A stretch of 64,000 nt of DNA, taken from assembly GCF_025751585.1 (NCBI RefSeq), contig NZ_JAOWKX010000009.1, positions 1-64,000 of the forward strand, read 5' to 3'. The notes under the pieces were generated by a model. That model was not told the origin of the DNA. It did no database searches and was given only the letters and a program-made list of their open reading frames with translations. Position numbers and translations under genes: made by a program. Shown here piece by piece: positions 45,564 through 55,012 of the stretch. Numbering within the stretch: position 1 is the first letter of the stretch; each line of letters starts with the position of its first letter. The stretch comes from Fluctibacter corallii. Lineage in GTDB: Bacteria > Pseudomonadota > Gammaproteobacteria > Enterobacterales > Alteromonadaceae.

Positions 45564-46736
45564 TTAGCTCGCTGGCGTACTTCGTTTATACAACGCCAAT
45601 GCGGCATCGTTTTGATGTGATTGCTCTTTTATTTGAGCAAGTAGCGCGATATCCTCGCGGTCTTCGCTTAATGCAATGGCTTTTGCTAACGCTTTTTCGG
45701 CTAAAATGAAATCATGGCTATGAAAGGCGAGATGCCCGAGTGCAGAATATAATTGAGGATTGTTACCCTCTACTTTTATCCACTTCTCTAATTGTTTAAT
45801 GCTCGCCGTAGGTGAAGCTAGTTGTAGCTGCTTAAAGAGGGGTAAAAACTGAGATACGTCATCTTGCTTAGCAGTAAAAGCAAGCAGTTTCGCCTCTGCA
45901 TCATGATGCATACCTTGCTCTATTAGCTGTTGCACGTATGCAACTTGCTGTGCGGGATCTTTTCGAGTTTTACGCGGCAGTGCTTCCCATGTCTGGTTAA
46001 GTTGAATTGCGCCTTCTTTACTGGCCACCTCGCTGAGTCTACCCTTAAGTGCCGCCTGTTTGTAATATGCGTAGTGCTCTGCCAGTGGTTTCTTCCATTT
46101 GTTTAAGGCGTCTTCCAACGTGTCCCACTTGCCTAAATTAAGGAGTGCGTTGGCATGCAACTGGATAATTGCGGGCTGCGATGTTGTCTGCTTATTCCGA
46201 TTTGGGATATCTAGAAGAATGCGATTAGGCGTGCCTATTTGTAAATAAAGGGTATAAAGGCTTTCAAGTGCGCGAAGGCTTGTATAACTATGTGTGGTTG
46301 CTTCCTCAAATGCAGTTTCTGCCTCCTGATTTTGCCCGTTGAGTTGATATGCGTGACCCAATGCAAGTAGTTGTAAACCATTGAGATCTGCACCACGAAC
46401 CTTCTCTAACAACGCAATTGCCTCTTTAGGATGGGCGTTCATCAGAGCGCCAACGCCCTGTGCTAAGGCTTTTTGGCGGTTAACGTGGCCGAGATTAGCA
46501 AGCCATTTCTGTGTATTAAATAGTACATTCCAAATCACCTTAACGAGACGATACGTCACCCACACAGCCAGTACTAGACCCAATAAAGTCAAAAAGGCAC
46601 CAAATATCGACAATTGCAGCGTACCGTTTTCCATTACAATCAGAATATAACCATCGTAAGTATCTAGACGAGGGCCATATACCAGACCCATAGAGATGGT
46701 CGCAAACAGTATGGCTAGGACAAACAGTCGTTTCAT
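45564..46736 (-). CDS. hemY: HemY, TPR-containing inner-membrane protein of the hem operon
   Basis: 390 residues. Two N-terminal transmembrane segments (about 2-20 and 42-64) precede a tetratricopeptide-like helical domain, for example Leu-Ala-Leu-Gly-His-Ala-Tyr-Gln-Leu-Asn-Gly-Gln and Leu-Gly-His-Leu-Ala-Phe-His-Ser-His-Asp. This is the gammaproteobacterial HemY (YhjG-like), not the oxygen-dependent protoporphyrinogen oxidase of the same name in Gram-positives. It overlaps hemX by 4 bases and probably scaffolds haem-pathway enzymes. Confidence 0.92.
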   Translation of the reverse strand: MKRLFVLAILFATISMGLVYGPRLDTYDGYILIVMENGTLQLSIFGAFLTLLGLVLAVWVTYRLVKVIWNVLFNTQKWLANLGHVNRQKALAQGVGALMNAHPKEAIALLEKVRGADLNGLQLLALGHAYQLNGQNQEAETAFEEATTHSYTSLRALESLYTLYLQIGTPNRILLDIPNRNKQTTSQPAIIQLHANALLNLGKWDTLEDALNKWKKPLAEHYAYYKQAALKGRLSEVASKEGAIQLNQTWEALPRKTRKDPAQQVAYVQQLIEQGMHHDAEAKLLAFTAKQDDVSQFLPLFKQLQLASPTASIKQLEKWIKVEGNNPQLYSALGHLAFHSHDFILAEKALAKAIALSEDREDIALLAQIKEQSHQNDAALALYKRSTPAS

Positions 46737-47917
46737 AGAGCCTGCCCCTTATTGCTAAACGCATTTGAAACACGCGTTTCGAGAAGATCTTGCAACGGTT
46801 GAGAAGATGCAAAGGCATCCGGATAAGACTTTTCAACGTTAGTATCAAGGAGGTTTTGCAAGCTATTTGTAAACTGAACAACCAGAGTATGTTCAGTATC
46901 ATAATGATTGATGATCAATGCCAATCCACGCTGTAAAGACTGGTAATAAAGCGCATTTTCCTGTTGCTGTACGGCCAGTTGTGCTTGCTGGAGCGCAAGT
47001 TTTAGCTGTTGGCGAATAAACCACTGCTGGTCTTCTGATAACAATGGTTTGATAGGTGCGGTTCTGGGCTGATAATTAATTAAATTTTTAACGAAAAAGT
47101 TCCACTGGCGCAATAAATTCGCCCGCCAATCACCGGCGTCTTCAGAAATCGTTGCGCCCGCTTCAGTACTCGGTAAATTTGGCAGAGCGATAGGTAACGC
47201 GTCCACTAGTTTCGTCAGGCCTGATACGGCAAGTGCGACTGACGTAACAGACACAGGATTAACTTGATTGAGGCGTTGAATATCCTCCGCAATCAAACGA
47301 CGAATAGGGATCAGGCTGGGATCTGCAGTATCTTGCAAACGACTGTCGGCAGATTGAAGCATTAACAATGCGGTGCGAATATCGCCTTCGAGCCATACTT
47401 TTCGCCCTGCCATTCTGACCAGATAATCTGCTTCTGCAATCAGCCAGTCTGACGGACGTCGGCCTGAAACTTCGTTCAACTTTGCGGCCTGAATATTCAC
47501 AAGGTGTTCTAAATCGGCAATTTGTGCTTGGGCGGCTGATAATGCATCCTTCATATTGCTTGTCTGTTCAGCCAACGTGGCGTCTACGCGACGCTCTAAC
47601 TCGCCTTGGCGTAGGTTAACTTGTGTTTGCGCATCAAGAAGCTGAGTACGTTGTGTTTGTTGATTTTGCCATTGTAGCCAAAAATAATACCCAGCACCTA
47701 TTGCGGCAAAAGTAAGGGTAAGGCTCAGCAAAGACACAAACCACAACATCAGTGGTGTGCGTGGCTTTTCAGCCTGTCGTACGGGACGAGTAGGTGGCCG
47801 AGATGTAGAAGAAGGTTTGTTCTTATTTTTTGCCGCTGGTTTGCTTGTCTTTAATTCTTCTTCCAGTGTGGCAAGTTTATCCTGACTCGAATCAGGATTA
47901 TTTTTCTCATCTGCCAT
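46733..47917 (-). CDS. hemX: HemX, membrane protein of the hem operon
   Basis: 394 residues. A basic, Pro/Lys-rich cytosolic N-terminus (1-55) is followed by one transmembrane helix (about 57-80), a coiled coil (about 85-150) and a periplasmic helical domain with Arg-Pro-Ser-Asp-Trp-Leu-Ile-Ala-Glu-Ala-Asp-Tyr-Leu-Val-Arg-Met-Ala, the family mark. Often labelled a uroporphyrinogen-III methyltransferase, but it has no methyltransferase fold. Starts directly after hemD and overlaps hemY. Confidence 0.93.
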   Translation of the reverse strand: MADEKNNPDSSQDKLATLEEELKTSKPAAKNKNKPSSTSRPPTRPVRQAEKPRTPLMLWFVSLLSLTLTFAAIGAGYYFWLQWQNQQTQRTQLLDAQTQVNLRQGELERRVDATLAEQTSNMKDALSAAQAQIADLEHLVNIQAAKLNEVSGRRPSDWLIAEADYLVRMAGRKVWLEGDIRTALLMLQSADSRLQDTADPSLIPIRRLIAEDIQRLNQVNPVSVTSVALAVSGLTKLVDALPIALPNLPSTEAGATISEDAGDWRANLLRQWNFFVKNLINYQPRTAPIKPLLSEDQQWFIRQQLKLALQQAQLAVQQQENALYYQSLQRGLALIINHYDTEHTLVVQFTNSLQNLLDTNVEKSYPDAFASSQPLQDLLETRVSNAFSNKGQAL

Positions 47918-48643
47918 TTATCGCTCCATTAATGTTCTAACTTTGGCAATTAACGCATCGTCATTTGCGGCTGTGCTCACCGAAATCTGTTGAATACCTT
48001 TATCTTCCAATAGGTGCGCAATACGGTTACTGACGACAATCCAATGCTTTGACCTTGTCCAGCTAAACTGGTTGAGAGAGGCGAGTAATTCCGCTTGCTC
48101 TGCACTTGTGACAACGATCCACACAATTTCGTCGGGCCTGATCTCATCAGGCTGATAACATGATTGTAGACGTTGTCGTTCGTATACGGAAAACGGCGTT
48201 ACAATTGCACCTCGTTGTATCAACGTGTCAGCAATGAGTGTCCGACCGCCCATACCTTTAAGAATAATTATTTTTCTATCACTGACAGAATGCAAGTCTT
48301 CGAGTGCAAGTACACCTTCGCTGGTTTCGTTTTCTGGGCTAATACTCTCAAGCCCCCTCGCTTTGAAGCACAATGCTGTAGAGCTACCTACCGCAATAAT
48401 TCGCTTTGCCTTACGGATTTGCCTTGTGATAAGCGGGTTGCCTAATGCGGTGCGGGCCGCAAACGGGCTGACGCACACTACGATATCACTGTCACTAATT
48501 GGGTGGTGTGCAAGCCGATCCAAATCATCAGGCCTGATTACGTTGTCTATTAATGCGATGCCAGTGGCGTTTAGCCCCGCATGAGAAAAGGCTGCGAGGC
48601 TCTTCGTCAATTTGTATTTAGGCCTGACAAGCAGCACGCTCAT
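47918..48643 (-). CDS. hemD: Uroporphyrinogen-III synthase
   Basis: A 241-residue two-domain enzyme that cyclises hydroxymethylbilane with inversion of ring D. The N-terminal Leu-Leu-Val-Arg-Pro motif, Val-Ser-Pro-Phe-Ala-Ala (about 58), Lys-Gly-Met-Gly-Gly-Arg (about 129) and the C-terminal Val-Val-Thr-Ser-Ala-Glu-Gln fit this divergent family. It overlaps hemC by 4 bases (ATGA), which fixes the call. Confidence 0.93.
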   Translation of the reverse strand: MSVLLVRPKYKLTKSLAAFSHAGLNATGIALIDNVIRPDDLDRLAHHPISDSDIVVCVSPFAARTALGNPLITRQIRKAKRIIAVGSSTALCFKARGLESISPENETSEGVLALEDLHSVSDRKIIILKGMGGRTLIADTLIQRGAIVTPFSVYERQRLQSCYQPDEIRPDEIVWIVVTSAEQAELLASLNQFSWTRSKHWIVVSNRIAHLLEDKGIQQISVSTAANDDALIAKVRTLMER

Positions 48644-49569
48644 TCGTTATACAAAGCCGCCAACAGTGGTTTAGCCCCTTGCTTAAGCAAGACGTCAGCA
48701 ACGTCTTCGCCAAGTTGCTGGGCATGCGATGTCGGCGCGCTGGCTTCGTGCTTAATGATGGTTTTACCATCAGGCGAACCTACCAAGGCGGTCAATGTGA
48801 TGTTATTACCGTCTAGTGTGGCGTAGCCCGCGATAGGGACTTGGCATCCACCTTCTAACTTGGCGTTCATTGCACGTTCTGCTATCACGCGAGTGTAGGT
48901 GTCTTGGTGAATGAGTGGTTTTAATAAGTTGATTAATTCCTCATCATCGTTGCGACATTCGATGCCGACAGCACCTTGGCCTACCGCGGGTAAGCTGACA
49001 TGAGCAGGTATTTCTTGCGCAATTCGAGATTCAAATCCTAAGCGTATTAAACCTGCTGCAGCCAATATGATGGCGTCGTATTCACCTGCATCTAGTTTAG
49101 CGAGCCGCGTGTTCACATTACCGCGCAAGTCTTTTATCACAAGATCGGGCCTAAGGTGCCTAAGCTGGCATTGGCGACGCAGGCTAGAGGTACCGACAAC
49201 CGCACCATCGGGCAAGCTGTCTAGTGATGTGTATTGATTTGACACAAATGCATCAAATGGATTTTCACGTTCACATATGGCGTGCAAACCGAAGCCTTCA
49301 GGAAACGCCATTGGCACATCTTTCATCGAGTGCACAGCGATATCAGCACGCCCTTCTTGCATGGCAATTTCCAATTCTTTGATAAATAGCCCCTTTCCAC
49401 CGACCTTTGCCAGAGGTGTATCAAGAATTTTATCGCCAGTCGTACTCATTGGAACAAGTTCGACACGAATGCCTGGGTGTGCAGCTTCAAGCTCGGATTT
49501 GACGTATTCTGCTTGCCATAACGCTAGGGCGCTTTTTCGAGTAGCAATACGTAGGGTGCGATCAGTCAT
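48640..49569 (-). CDS. hemC: Hydroxymethylbilane synthase (porphobilinogen deaminase)
   Basis: 309 residues; joins four porphobilinogens. Marks are [17 protein letters not shown] at the start, Val-His-Ser-Met-Lys-Asp-Val-Pro (about 84), Gly-Thr-Ser-Ser-Leu-Arg-Arg (about 130) and the cofactor-binding Cys in Leu-Glu-Gly-Gly-Cys-Gln-Val-Pro (about 242). ATG 49569 with GGAAG upstream is preferred over ATG 49584. First gene of the hemCDXY operon. Confidence 0.97.
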   Translation of the reverse strand: MTDRTLRIATRKSALALWQAEYVKSELEAAHPGIRVELVPMSTTGDKILDTPLAKVGGKGLFIKELEIAMQEGRADIAVHSMKDVPMAFPEGFGLHAICERENPFDAFVSNQYTSLDSLPDGAVVGTSSLRRQCQLRHLRPDLVIKDLRGNVNTRLAKLDAGEYDAIILAAAGLIRLGFESRIAQEIPAHVSLPAVGQGAVGIECRNDDEELINLLKPLIHQDTYTRVIAERAMNAKLEGGCQVPIAGYATLDGNNITLTALVGSPDGKTIIKHEASAPTSHAQQLGEDVADVLLKQGAKPLLAALYNE

Positions 49570-49626
49570 GTTACTTCCATTCATTGGAAAGAGGGGGCAA
49601 GCTCTTTCTCGTTCGGCCCGAGGTTT

Positions 49627-50013
49627 TTATTTGGCCGTTACCGTAAAATCATGGCTTAGCAACATCAGGTCGTCATGCCAAACCTGTATTTGCCATTCTC
49701 CTGCCCAAGAGGCCATTATATTCTTTGAAGAGTAGGTGCGATAGTTATTGCTTCTCACGTTTAGCGTAACAGCGGCCATCTGTTGGTCTTTATATAGCCA
49801 ACGATGAACGATGTTTTTTCCCGCCATTGAACCGACATGAGTGAAAAACATAACCTGTACTATATCACCCTCGGACACGTCTACGTTATGACCCAGATCA
49901 TCAACGGGTTCCCGCGATTCAATCGCTGTCGTTAGCTGGCTATTCATTATTTCGGCACTCGCTACGAAAGAAACGAAGCTTGTTACTAAAATAAACCATA
50001 AACGTGCTGCCAT
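49627..50013 (-). CDS. DUF2914 domain exported protein
   Basis: 128 residues from ATG 50013, which has a near-perfect AAGGAG site; an in-frame start at 50046 is weaker. A signal peptide (about 1-20) is followed by a DUF2914-like domain. It shows Val-Met-Phe-Phe-Thr-His-Val, Val-His-Arg-Trp-Leu-Tyr-Lys-Asp, Arg-Thr-Tyr-Ser-Ser-Lys and Gly-Glu-Trp-Gln-Ile-Gln-Val-Trp. The function is unknown; a periplasmic beta-sandwich is likely. It lies 57 bases upstream of hemC on the same strand. Confidence 0.8.
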   Translation of the reverse strand: MAARLWFILVTSFVSFVASAEIMNSQLTTAIESREPVDDLGHNVDVSEGDIVQVMFFTHVGSMAGKNIVHRWLYKDQQMAAVTLNVRSNNYRTYSSKNIMASWAGEWQIQVWHDDLMLLSHDFTVTAK

Positions 50014-50135
50014 TATTCTCTCCTTACCGTCTAGTCTGCTTGCCAAGCACAGTATTGCTCGGCAATGGCTAACCTTAAAGACTAGTCTATTTTTGACGAC
50101 CAGATGAAAGATGCCGTCGTGTCATCAGCCAGTGA

Positions 50136-50804
50136 CTATAGGAGCCTGGTGCGTAGCCAAGCAGAAATATCTTTCAGCTCCTGCTCACACACATTATGCT
50201 GCATACCGTATTCATGCCAGGTGATGTTATATCCTAAATCTTCCATCACCTGATAGGCGGCTTTACCCATGTAGATAGGAACTACTTCATCAAACTGACC
50301 ATGACAAGCCATGAATGGTGTGCCTTTATTCGCTTTGTGGGCGAGCTTACCCACATTTTCAGGCTCACACATATAGGTAGATAGCGTGAGTACGCCTGCG
50401 AGCGTTTTGTCATATTGTGTCGCTAAATGATAAGCAATTACGCCACCTTGAGAGAAGCCCGCTAATATAATGCGATCGGATGGAATGCCTTTTTCTATTT
50501 CAGCATCAATCAGCTGCTTCACCTGTGCTGCTGAGGCATTCACACCATCAATATCAGCGCGTGAACCAAAGTCGAGGCTTTTAATGTCGTACCAAGCTCG
50601 CATTTGCATGCCGTTATTGATAGTAACGGGCCTTACTGGCGCATGCGGAAATACAAAGCGAATACGGTGATCGTCTGGTAAATCTAATACGGGTACGATA
50701 GGGGCGAATCCATTGCCGGAGTCACCCAGCCCATGCAACCACACAACGACGGCATCGTGTGCTTGGTTGGGGTTCACTTCAACATAAGGGAGTTGCTCTG
50801 TCAT
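50136..50804 (-). CDS. Phospholipase/carboxylesterase family hydrolase
   Basis: A 222-residue alpha/beta hydrolase. His-Gly-Leu-Gly-Asp-Ser-Gly-Asn-Gly (about 24) forms the oxyanion region. The nucleophile Ser is in AGFSQGGVIAYHLA (about 117). The acid is in Gly-Gln-Phe-Asp-Glu-Val-Val-Pro (about 168) and the His in Met-Gln-His-Asn-Val-Cys (about 204). It resembles bacterial carboxylesterase II and acyl-protein thioesterases. No signal peptide, so cytosolic. Natural substrate unknown. Confidence 0.92.
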   Translation of the reverse strand: MTEQLPYVEVNPNQAHDAVVVWLHGLGDSGNGFAPIVPVLDLPDDHRIRFVFPHAPVRPVTINNGMQMRAWYDIKSLDFGSRADIDGVNASAAQVKQLIDAEIEKGIPSDRIILAGFSQGGVIAYHLATQYDKTLAGVLTLSTYMCEPENVGKLAHKANKGTPFMACHGQFDEVVPIYMGKAAYQVMEDLGYNITWHEYGMQHNVCEQELKDISAWLRTRLL

Positions 50805-50825
50805 AGTATCCTTTCCTAGCAGTAA

Positions 50826-51140
50826 TTAGCGAAAATGTACGTCGGTTTCGGCTTGTTTGCTAGCCGCATCGTCCATAAAACTCCAGAACTCTGCACCAGT
50901 GCGCTCATCAATCCATTTACCATCTTGGTGATTGAAGTGATGACCATTAAATTTTGTCGCTACCCATATTTGATGAAGCGGCGGCTGCTTGTTGATGATG
51001 ATTTTCGTTTTATTTTGAAAAATCAGTGTCAAAATGCCACCCGCAGATTCACAATCTATATCTGCCTCACATACGTCAAGCGCGTCTTCTAGCTCAATGA
51101 AAATTTCGTCTACCAACTCATGGTATTGACTGTCATTCAT
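50826..51140 (-). CDS. cyaY: Frataxin-like iron-binding protein CyaY
   Basis: 104 residues, the usual CyaY length. The acidic first helix ([11 protein letters not shown], about 12-22, with the Asp/Glu ridge) provides iron sites. [13 protein letters not shown] and Gly-Ala-Glu-Phe-Trp are family marks. It modulates iron-sulfur cluster assembly. It lies 21 bases upstream of the carboxylesterase gene and is divergent from gmk. Confidence 0.95.
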   Translation of the reverse strand: MNDSQYHELVDEIFIELEDALDVCEADIDCESAGGILTLIFQNKTKIIINKQPPLHQIWVATKFNGHHFNHQDGKWIDERTGAEFWSFMDDAASKQAETDVHFR

Positions 51141-51239
51141 GAATTCATCACCTATATCAAATTTTTAAGGATGGGTAATCTCTGTGATTATGCTACCATT
51201 GCTTACTTTAACCGACACATTATTTTCGAAATTTATTGT

Positions 51240-51884
51240 ATGGCACAGGCGCTAGGCAACCTATTTATTCTTGCGGCTCCCTCTGGAGCGGGCAAGTCGA
51301 GCTTAATCAAAGCTCTTCTTGAAAACCATCAAGACACCAACATGCATAATACCAAAATGCAGGTTTCTGTGTCTCACACCACGCGTGATCCACGTCCGGG
51401 TGAAGTCGATGGCGTTCACTATCATTTCGTATCTAAAGACGAGTTTAAAGCGTTAATCGATCAAAATGCCTTTTTTGAATGGGCAGAAGTGTTCGGAAAT
51501 TATTACGGCACGTCGAGAATAACGATAGAAGAGACGCTTTCTCAGGGCATCGACGTCTTTCTAGACATTGACTGGCAAGGCGCGCGTCAGGTAAAAGCGC
51601 AAATCCCTGATACGGCAACGATTTTTGTCGCGCCCCCTTCTCAGGCTGAGTTAGAGCGCCGTCTTCGCGCGCGCAATCAGGATTCAGATGAGGTGATCAA
51701 ATCACGTATGGAAAAAGCCGTGGCGGAAATTTCCCATTATCATGAATTTGATTACATCATTGTAAACGATGATTTTGACGCCGCGCTAAATGAACTTGAA
51801 GCCATAGTGGCTGCGCGTAGATTACGAAAAGTGAAACAAGTTGTCAGACACCAAACCCTATTCGACGATTTGTTAAAAGACTAA
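51240..51884 (+). CDS. gmk: Guanylate kinase
   Basis: 214 residues; phosphorylates GMP to GDP. P-loop [10 protein letters not shown] (about 13-22), [11 protein letters not shown] (GMP site, about 45), Gly-Val-His-Tyr-His-Phe-Val, and [11 protein letters not shown] (about 101). ATG 51240 matches family length; the long in-frame extension upstream to 51120 is not conserved-looking. First gene of a gmk-rpoZ-spoT cluster. Confidence 0.97.
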   Translation: MAQALGNLFILAAPSGAGKSSLIKALLENHQDTNMHNTKMQVSVSHTTRDPRPGEVDGVHYHFVSKDEFKALIDQNAFFEWAEVFGNYYGTSRITIEETLSQGIDVFLDIDWQGARQVKAQIPDTATIFVAPPSQAELERRLRARNQDSDEVIKSRMEKAVAEISHYHEFDYIIVNDDFDAALNELEAIVAARRLRKVKQVVRHQTLFDDLLKD

Positions 51885-51981
51885 AATACACGAAGGATCA
51901 TTAAAGATCTTTTCAACAAGGTGAGAAAAACGTACACTATGTGGCCTTTTTTTCATCTATAAGACCTTGACGGAGAACATC

Positions 51982-52254
51982 ATGGCTCGCGTAACAGTTG
52001 AAGATGCCGTAGATAAAGTTGGTAATCGTTTTGATTTAGTGCTGGTAGCAGCGCGCCGTGCGCGTCAAATCGCCACTGAAGGTAAAGAACCGATGGTACC
52101 AACGGCAAATGATAAGCCAACGGTAATCGCTCTTCGTGAAATCGAAGAAGGTCACGTTACTTCAGACACGATCGAGCAAGAAGACTTGCGCGATCAGCAG
52201 CAACAAGAGCAAGCTGAGTTTGCTTCTGTTGCAAACATTTTGTCTGATCAGTAG
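51982..52254 (+). CDS. rpoZ: RNA polymerase omega subunit
   Basis: 90 residues starting [20 protein letters not shown], the invariant omega N-terminus, followed by Ala-Ala-Arg-Arg-Ala-Arg-Gln-Ile and Ala-Leu-Arg-Glu-Ile-Glu-Glu-Gly. ATG 51982 has GGAGA upstream. Omega supports RNA polymerase assembly and forms one ppGpp site, which fits the spoT gene next to it. Confidence 0.98.
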   Translation: MARVTVEDAVDKVGNRFDLVLVAARRARQIATEGKEPMVPTANDKPTVIALREIEEGHVTSDTIEQEDLRDQQQQEQAEFASVANILSDQ

Positions 52255-52261
52255 TGCTTAT

Positions 52262-52287
52262 GGCCCGAATTTATTGCAATTCGGGCC
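52262..52287 (+). terminator. Stem-loop between rpoZ and spoT
   Basis: A perfect 10-bp stem (GGCCCGAATT / AATTCGGGCC) with a 6-base loop begins 8 bases after the rpoZ stop. The following TGACTTTCCTCTT is U-rich but not a solid run. It probably weakens read-through from rpoZ into spoT. Confidence 0.65.
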
Positions 52288-52413
52288 TGACTTTCCTCTT
52301 ATCTTTTGATTTTCTTCACCTTATTCTTAGGATGAAGATTGGCAACCGCGCTAATTAACCGTATTCTTACCCTAAGAGCATCTTAAGCAGTTTAGTTAAG
52401 TGGTATCTATCGC

Positions 52414-54528
52414 GTGTATCTATTCGAAGGCCTGAAAAATAAAGTAAGTGAGTATCTTCCTCCCGATTTGGTGGAAGAAGTGCAGCGTGCCTATGTGTTG
52501 GCACGAGACGCCCACGATGGCCAAATGCGGTCAAGTGGCGATCCTTACATTACTCACCCTGTTGCCGTAACCGGCATTTTGGCTGAGATGCGCCTTGATC
52601 ATGAAACTCTCATGGCCGCACTTCTGCACGATGTGATTGAAGATACCCATTATGATAAAGACGACTTAGTTAACGAGTTTGGTGAAACCGTTGGTGAGTT
52701 AGTTGAGGGTGTCTCTAAGCTAGATAAAATCCAATTCAGCAGTAAGCAGGAAGCGCAAGCCGAAAACTTTCGCAAAATGATGATGGCAATGGTGCAAGAC
52801 ATTCGCGTCATTCTCATTAAATTAGCTGACCGAACTCATAACATGCGTACACTGGGTTCCTTGCGACCAGACAAGCGTCGCCGTATTGCCCGCGAAACCC
52901 TCGAAATTTACGCACCCATTGCTCATCGTCTTGGTATTCACGACATTAAAAATGAACTCGAAGATTTAGGTTTTCGAGCTATGTACCCAATGCGATACCG
53001 TGCGCTTAAAGCGGCAGTAAAGCAAGCGCGCGGCAACCGTAAAGAAATCATCGAAAACACACGATTAGAAGTCGAGACCCGCATTGGCGCTAAAGGGATT
53101 GATGCGCAAGTTGTGGGGCGTGAAAAGCACCTGTATTCCATATATCGCAAAATGAAAAACAAAGAGCTGTTGTTCAATGAGGTAATGGATATTTACGCGT
53201 TTCGTGTCATAGTCGGTTCTGTAGATGATTGTTATCGCGTGCTAGGCGCAATGCACGGTTTATACAAACCTATCGAAGGGCGTTTTAAAGATTATATTGC
53301 AATACCCAGAACCAACGGTTATCAGTCGTTGCACACGTCACTTATTGGCCCTCATGGTATTCCTGTAGAAATTCAGATCCGTACACAAGAGATGGATCAC
53401 ATGGCGGATAAAGGCGTTGCAGCGCATTGGCTATATAAAGAGCCAGGCGATCAAAAAGGGACTACTGCCCAAGTTCGCGCACGCAAGTGGATGCAGTCGT
53501 TGCTGGAGCTTCAGCAAAGTGCCAGTTCGTCGTTTGAATTTATCGAGAACGTAAAAACCGATTTATTCCCAGAAGAAATTTACGTATTTACGCCTGATGG
53601 GCGCATTATTGAACTGCCTATGGGCGCAACGCCGGTTGATTTTGCGTATGCTGTGCATTCCGATGTTGGTAATTCCTGTGTAGGCGTTAGGGTCGAGCGC
53701 CGTAATTATTCATTGAGTAAACCGCTCGAAAACGGTCAGACGGTAGAAATTATTACATCGCCACGCGCTAAGCCGAATGCTAACTGGTTGAATTTTGTTG
53801 TGAGTGCAAAAGCGCGCTCATACATACGTCAATACTTAAAACGCCAGCGTGCAGAAGAAGCCGTCAATATGGGAAATCGTCTTCTTCGTCATGCGCTCGG
53901 CGCTAAGAAGCTCGACGATATTGAACAAGTCGATATTGATCGTGTGGTAGCTGAAACGAAACATGACGATTTTGATTCGTTGCTCGCAGACATTGGTTTG
54001 GGTAACGAGTTAAGTGCTATCGTTGCGCGCCGTTTGTTGGGTGAAAGCGACGACATTCCTGATAAAGGCCGAAATGTTGCCATAAAGGGAACCGAAGGGC
54101 TATTAGTGACCTATTCTCGCTGTTGCCATCCTATTCCCGATGATGAAATTGTTGCTATTTTAAGTCCAGGGCGAGGCATGGTGATTCACCAAACTGGTTG
54201 CAGCAATATTCGTAAATTGAGCCGAGAGGAGCCTCAGCGCGTACTACCCATGAAGTGGGATGAAGATCCTCATGGCGAATTCAAGGCTTCGCTGCGTATC
54301 GAACTGATTAATCATCAGGGTACACTCGCGAAACTCACCAATGCTGTGTCTGGTAGCGACTCAAACATTATTGGGCTGCAAACCGAGGAAAAAGAGAGCA
54401 ATATCTACTACGTTGATATTGAGCTGACGACAAAAAATCGTGTGCACTTAGCAAATGTCATGAAGCGAATTCGCTCTATGTCAGAAGTGCAGCGTGTATC
54501 AAGACACAGTCAATCTAAACAACTCTAG
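52414..54528 (+). CDS. spoT: Bifunctional (p)ppGpp synthetase/hydrolase SpoT
   Basis: 704 residues (E. coli SpoT has 702). GTG 52414 gives the expected start Met-Tyr-Leu-Phe-Glu. HD hydrolase domain with HDVIED (about 72-77), synthetase domain with Tyr-Gln-Ser-Leu-His-Thr-Ser (about 308), TGS domain near 390-450 with Ile-Tyr-Val-Phe-Thr-Pro-Asp-Gly, a Cys-Cys-His-Pro-Ile-Pro zinc-like region (about 570) and a C-terminal ACT domain (about 630-704). Hydrolase residues are intact. Controls the stringent response. Confidence 0.96.
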   Translation: MYLFEGLKNKVSEYLPPDLVEEVQRAYVLARDAHDGQMRSSGDPYITHPVAVTGILAEMRLDHETLMAALLHDVIEDTHYDKDDLVNEFGETVGELVEGVSKLDKIQFSSKQEAQAENFRKMMMAMVQDIRVILIKLADRTHNMRTLGSLRPDKRRRIARETLEIYAPIAHRLGIHDIKNELEDLGFRAMYPMRYRALKAAVKQARGNRKEIIENTRLEVETRIGAKGIDAQVVGREKHLYSIYRKMKNKELLFNEVMDIYAFRVIVGSVDDCYRVLGAMHGLYKPIEGRFKDYIAIPRTNGYQSLHTSLIGPHGIPVEIQIRTQEMDHMADKGVAAHWLYKEPGDQKGTTAQVRARKWMQSLLELQQSASSSFEFIENVKTDLFPEEIYVFTPDGRIIELPMGATPVDFAYAVHSDVGNSCVGVRVERRNYSLSKPLENGQTVEIITSPRAKPNANWLNFVVSAKARSYIRQYLKRQRAEEAVNMGNRLLRHALGAKKLDDIEQVDIDRVVAETKHDDFDSLLADIGLGNELSAIVARRLLGESDDIPDKGRNVAIKGTEGLLVTYSRCCHPIPDDEIVAILSPGRGMVIHQTGCSNIRKLSREEPQRVLPMKWDEDPHGEFKASLRIELINHQGTLAKLTNAVSGSDSNIIGLQTEEKESNIYYVDIELTTKNRVHLANVMKRIRSMSEVQRVSRHSQSKQL

Positions 54529-54540
54529 GGTTTATTACGT

Positions 54541-54927
54541 ATGTCAAAGTCAATTATTCAGACAGATTTGGCGCCTTCGGCCATTGGTACTTATAGTCAG
54601 GCGGTGAAGTCGGGCACCACCGTGTATTTGTCAGGGCAAATTCCGCTTGTGCCAGAAACAATGGAAATGGTGTCTGAGGATTTTGCTACGCAAGCCACGC
54701 GTGTCTTCGATAATGTTAAGGCTGTGTGTGAAGCGGCAGGTGGCACCATTAACGATATGGTAAAAGTGAATATATTCCTGACAGATTTAAGCAACTTTGC
54801 TACCGTGAATGACATTATGAGTCAGTATTTTGCTCAGCCTTATCCTGCTCGCGCTGCCATCGGTGTGAAGGCATTGCCAAAAGGCGCACAGATTGAAATT
54901 GACGGCATCATGGAATTGCCAGAGTAA
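54541..54927 (+). CDS. ridA: RidA family 2-iminobutanoate/2-iminopropanoate deaminase
   Basis: 128 residues, the usual length for the family. Tyr-Ser-Gln-Ala-Val-Lys (about 19), [16 protein letters not shown] and the active-site Arg in Tyr-Pro-Ala-Arg-Ala-Ala (about 105) are all present. Hydrolyses reactive enamines and imines from PLP enzymes. It lies 12 bases after spoT, so it is probably transcribed with it. Confidence 0.95.
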   Translation: MSKSIIQTDLAPSAIGTYSQAVKSGTTVYLSGQIPLVPETMEMVSEDFATQATRVFDNVKAVCEAAGGTINDMVKVNIFLTDLSNFATVNDIMSQYFAQPYPARAAIGVKALPKGAQIEIDGIMELPE

Positions 54928-54936
54928 TCTATATTC

Positions 54937-54957
54937 TGGGAGGCCGAGTGCCTCCCA
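54937..54957 (+). terminator. Stem-loop after ridA
   Basis: An 8-bp GC-rich stem (TGGGAGGC / GCCTCCCA) with a 5-base loop, 9 bases after the ridA stop, followed by TTGTTAATGTT. Probably a terminator between ridA and trmH, although the T-run is broken. Confidence 0.6.
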
Positions 54958-55012
54958 TTGTTAATGTTATCACCATTTCGATATCTCAATGAATTACCCC
55001 AAGTAGAACACT

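Noticed and set aside
46733..47917. HemX as a uroporphyrinogen-III C-methyltransferase
   Set aside because: The protein is a membrane-anchored coiled-coil/helical protein without a methyltransferase fold; the common label is misleading.
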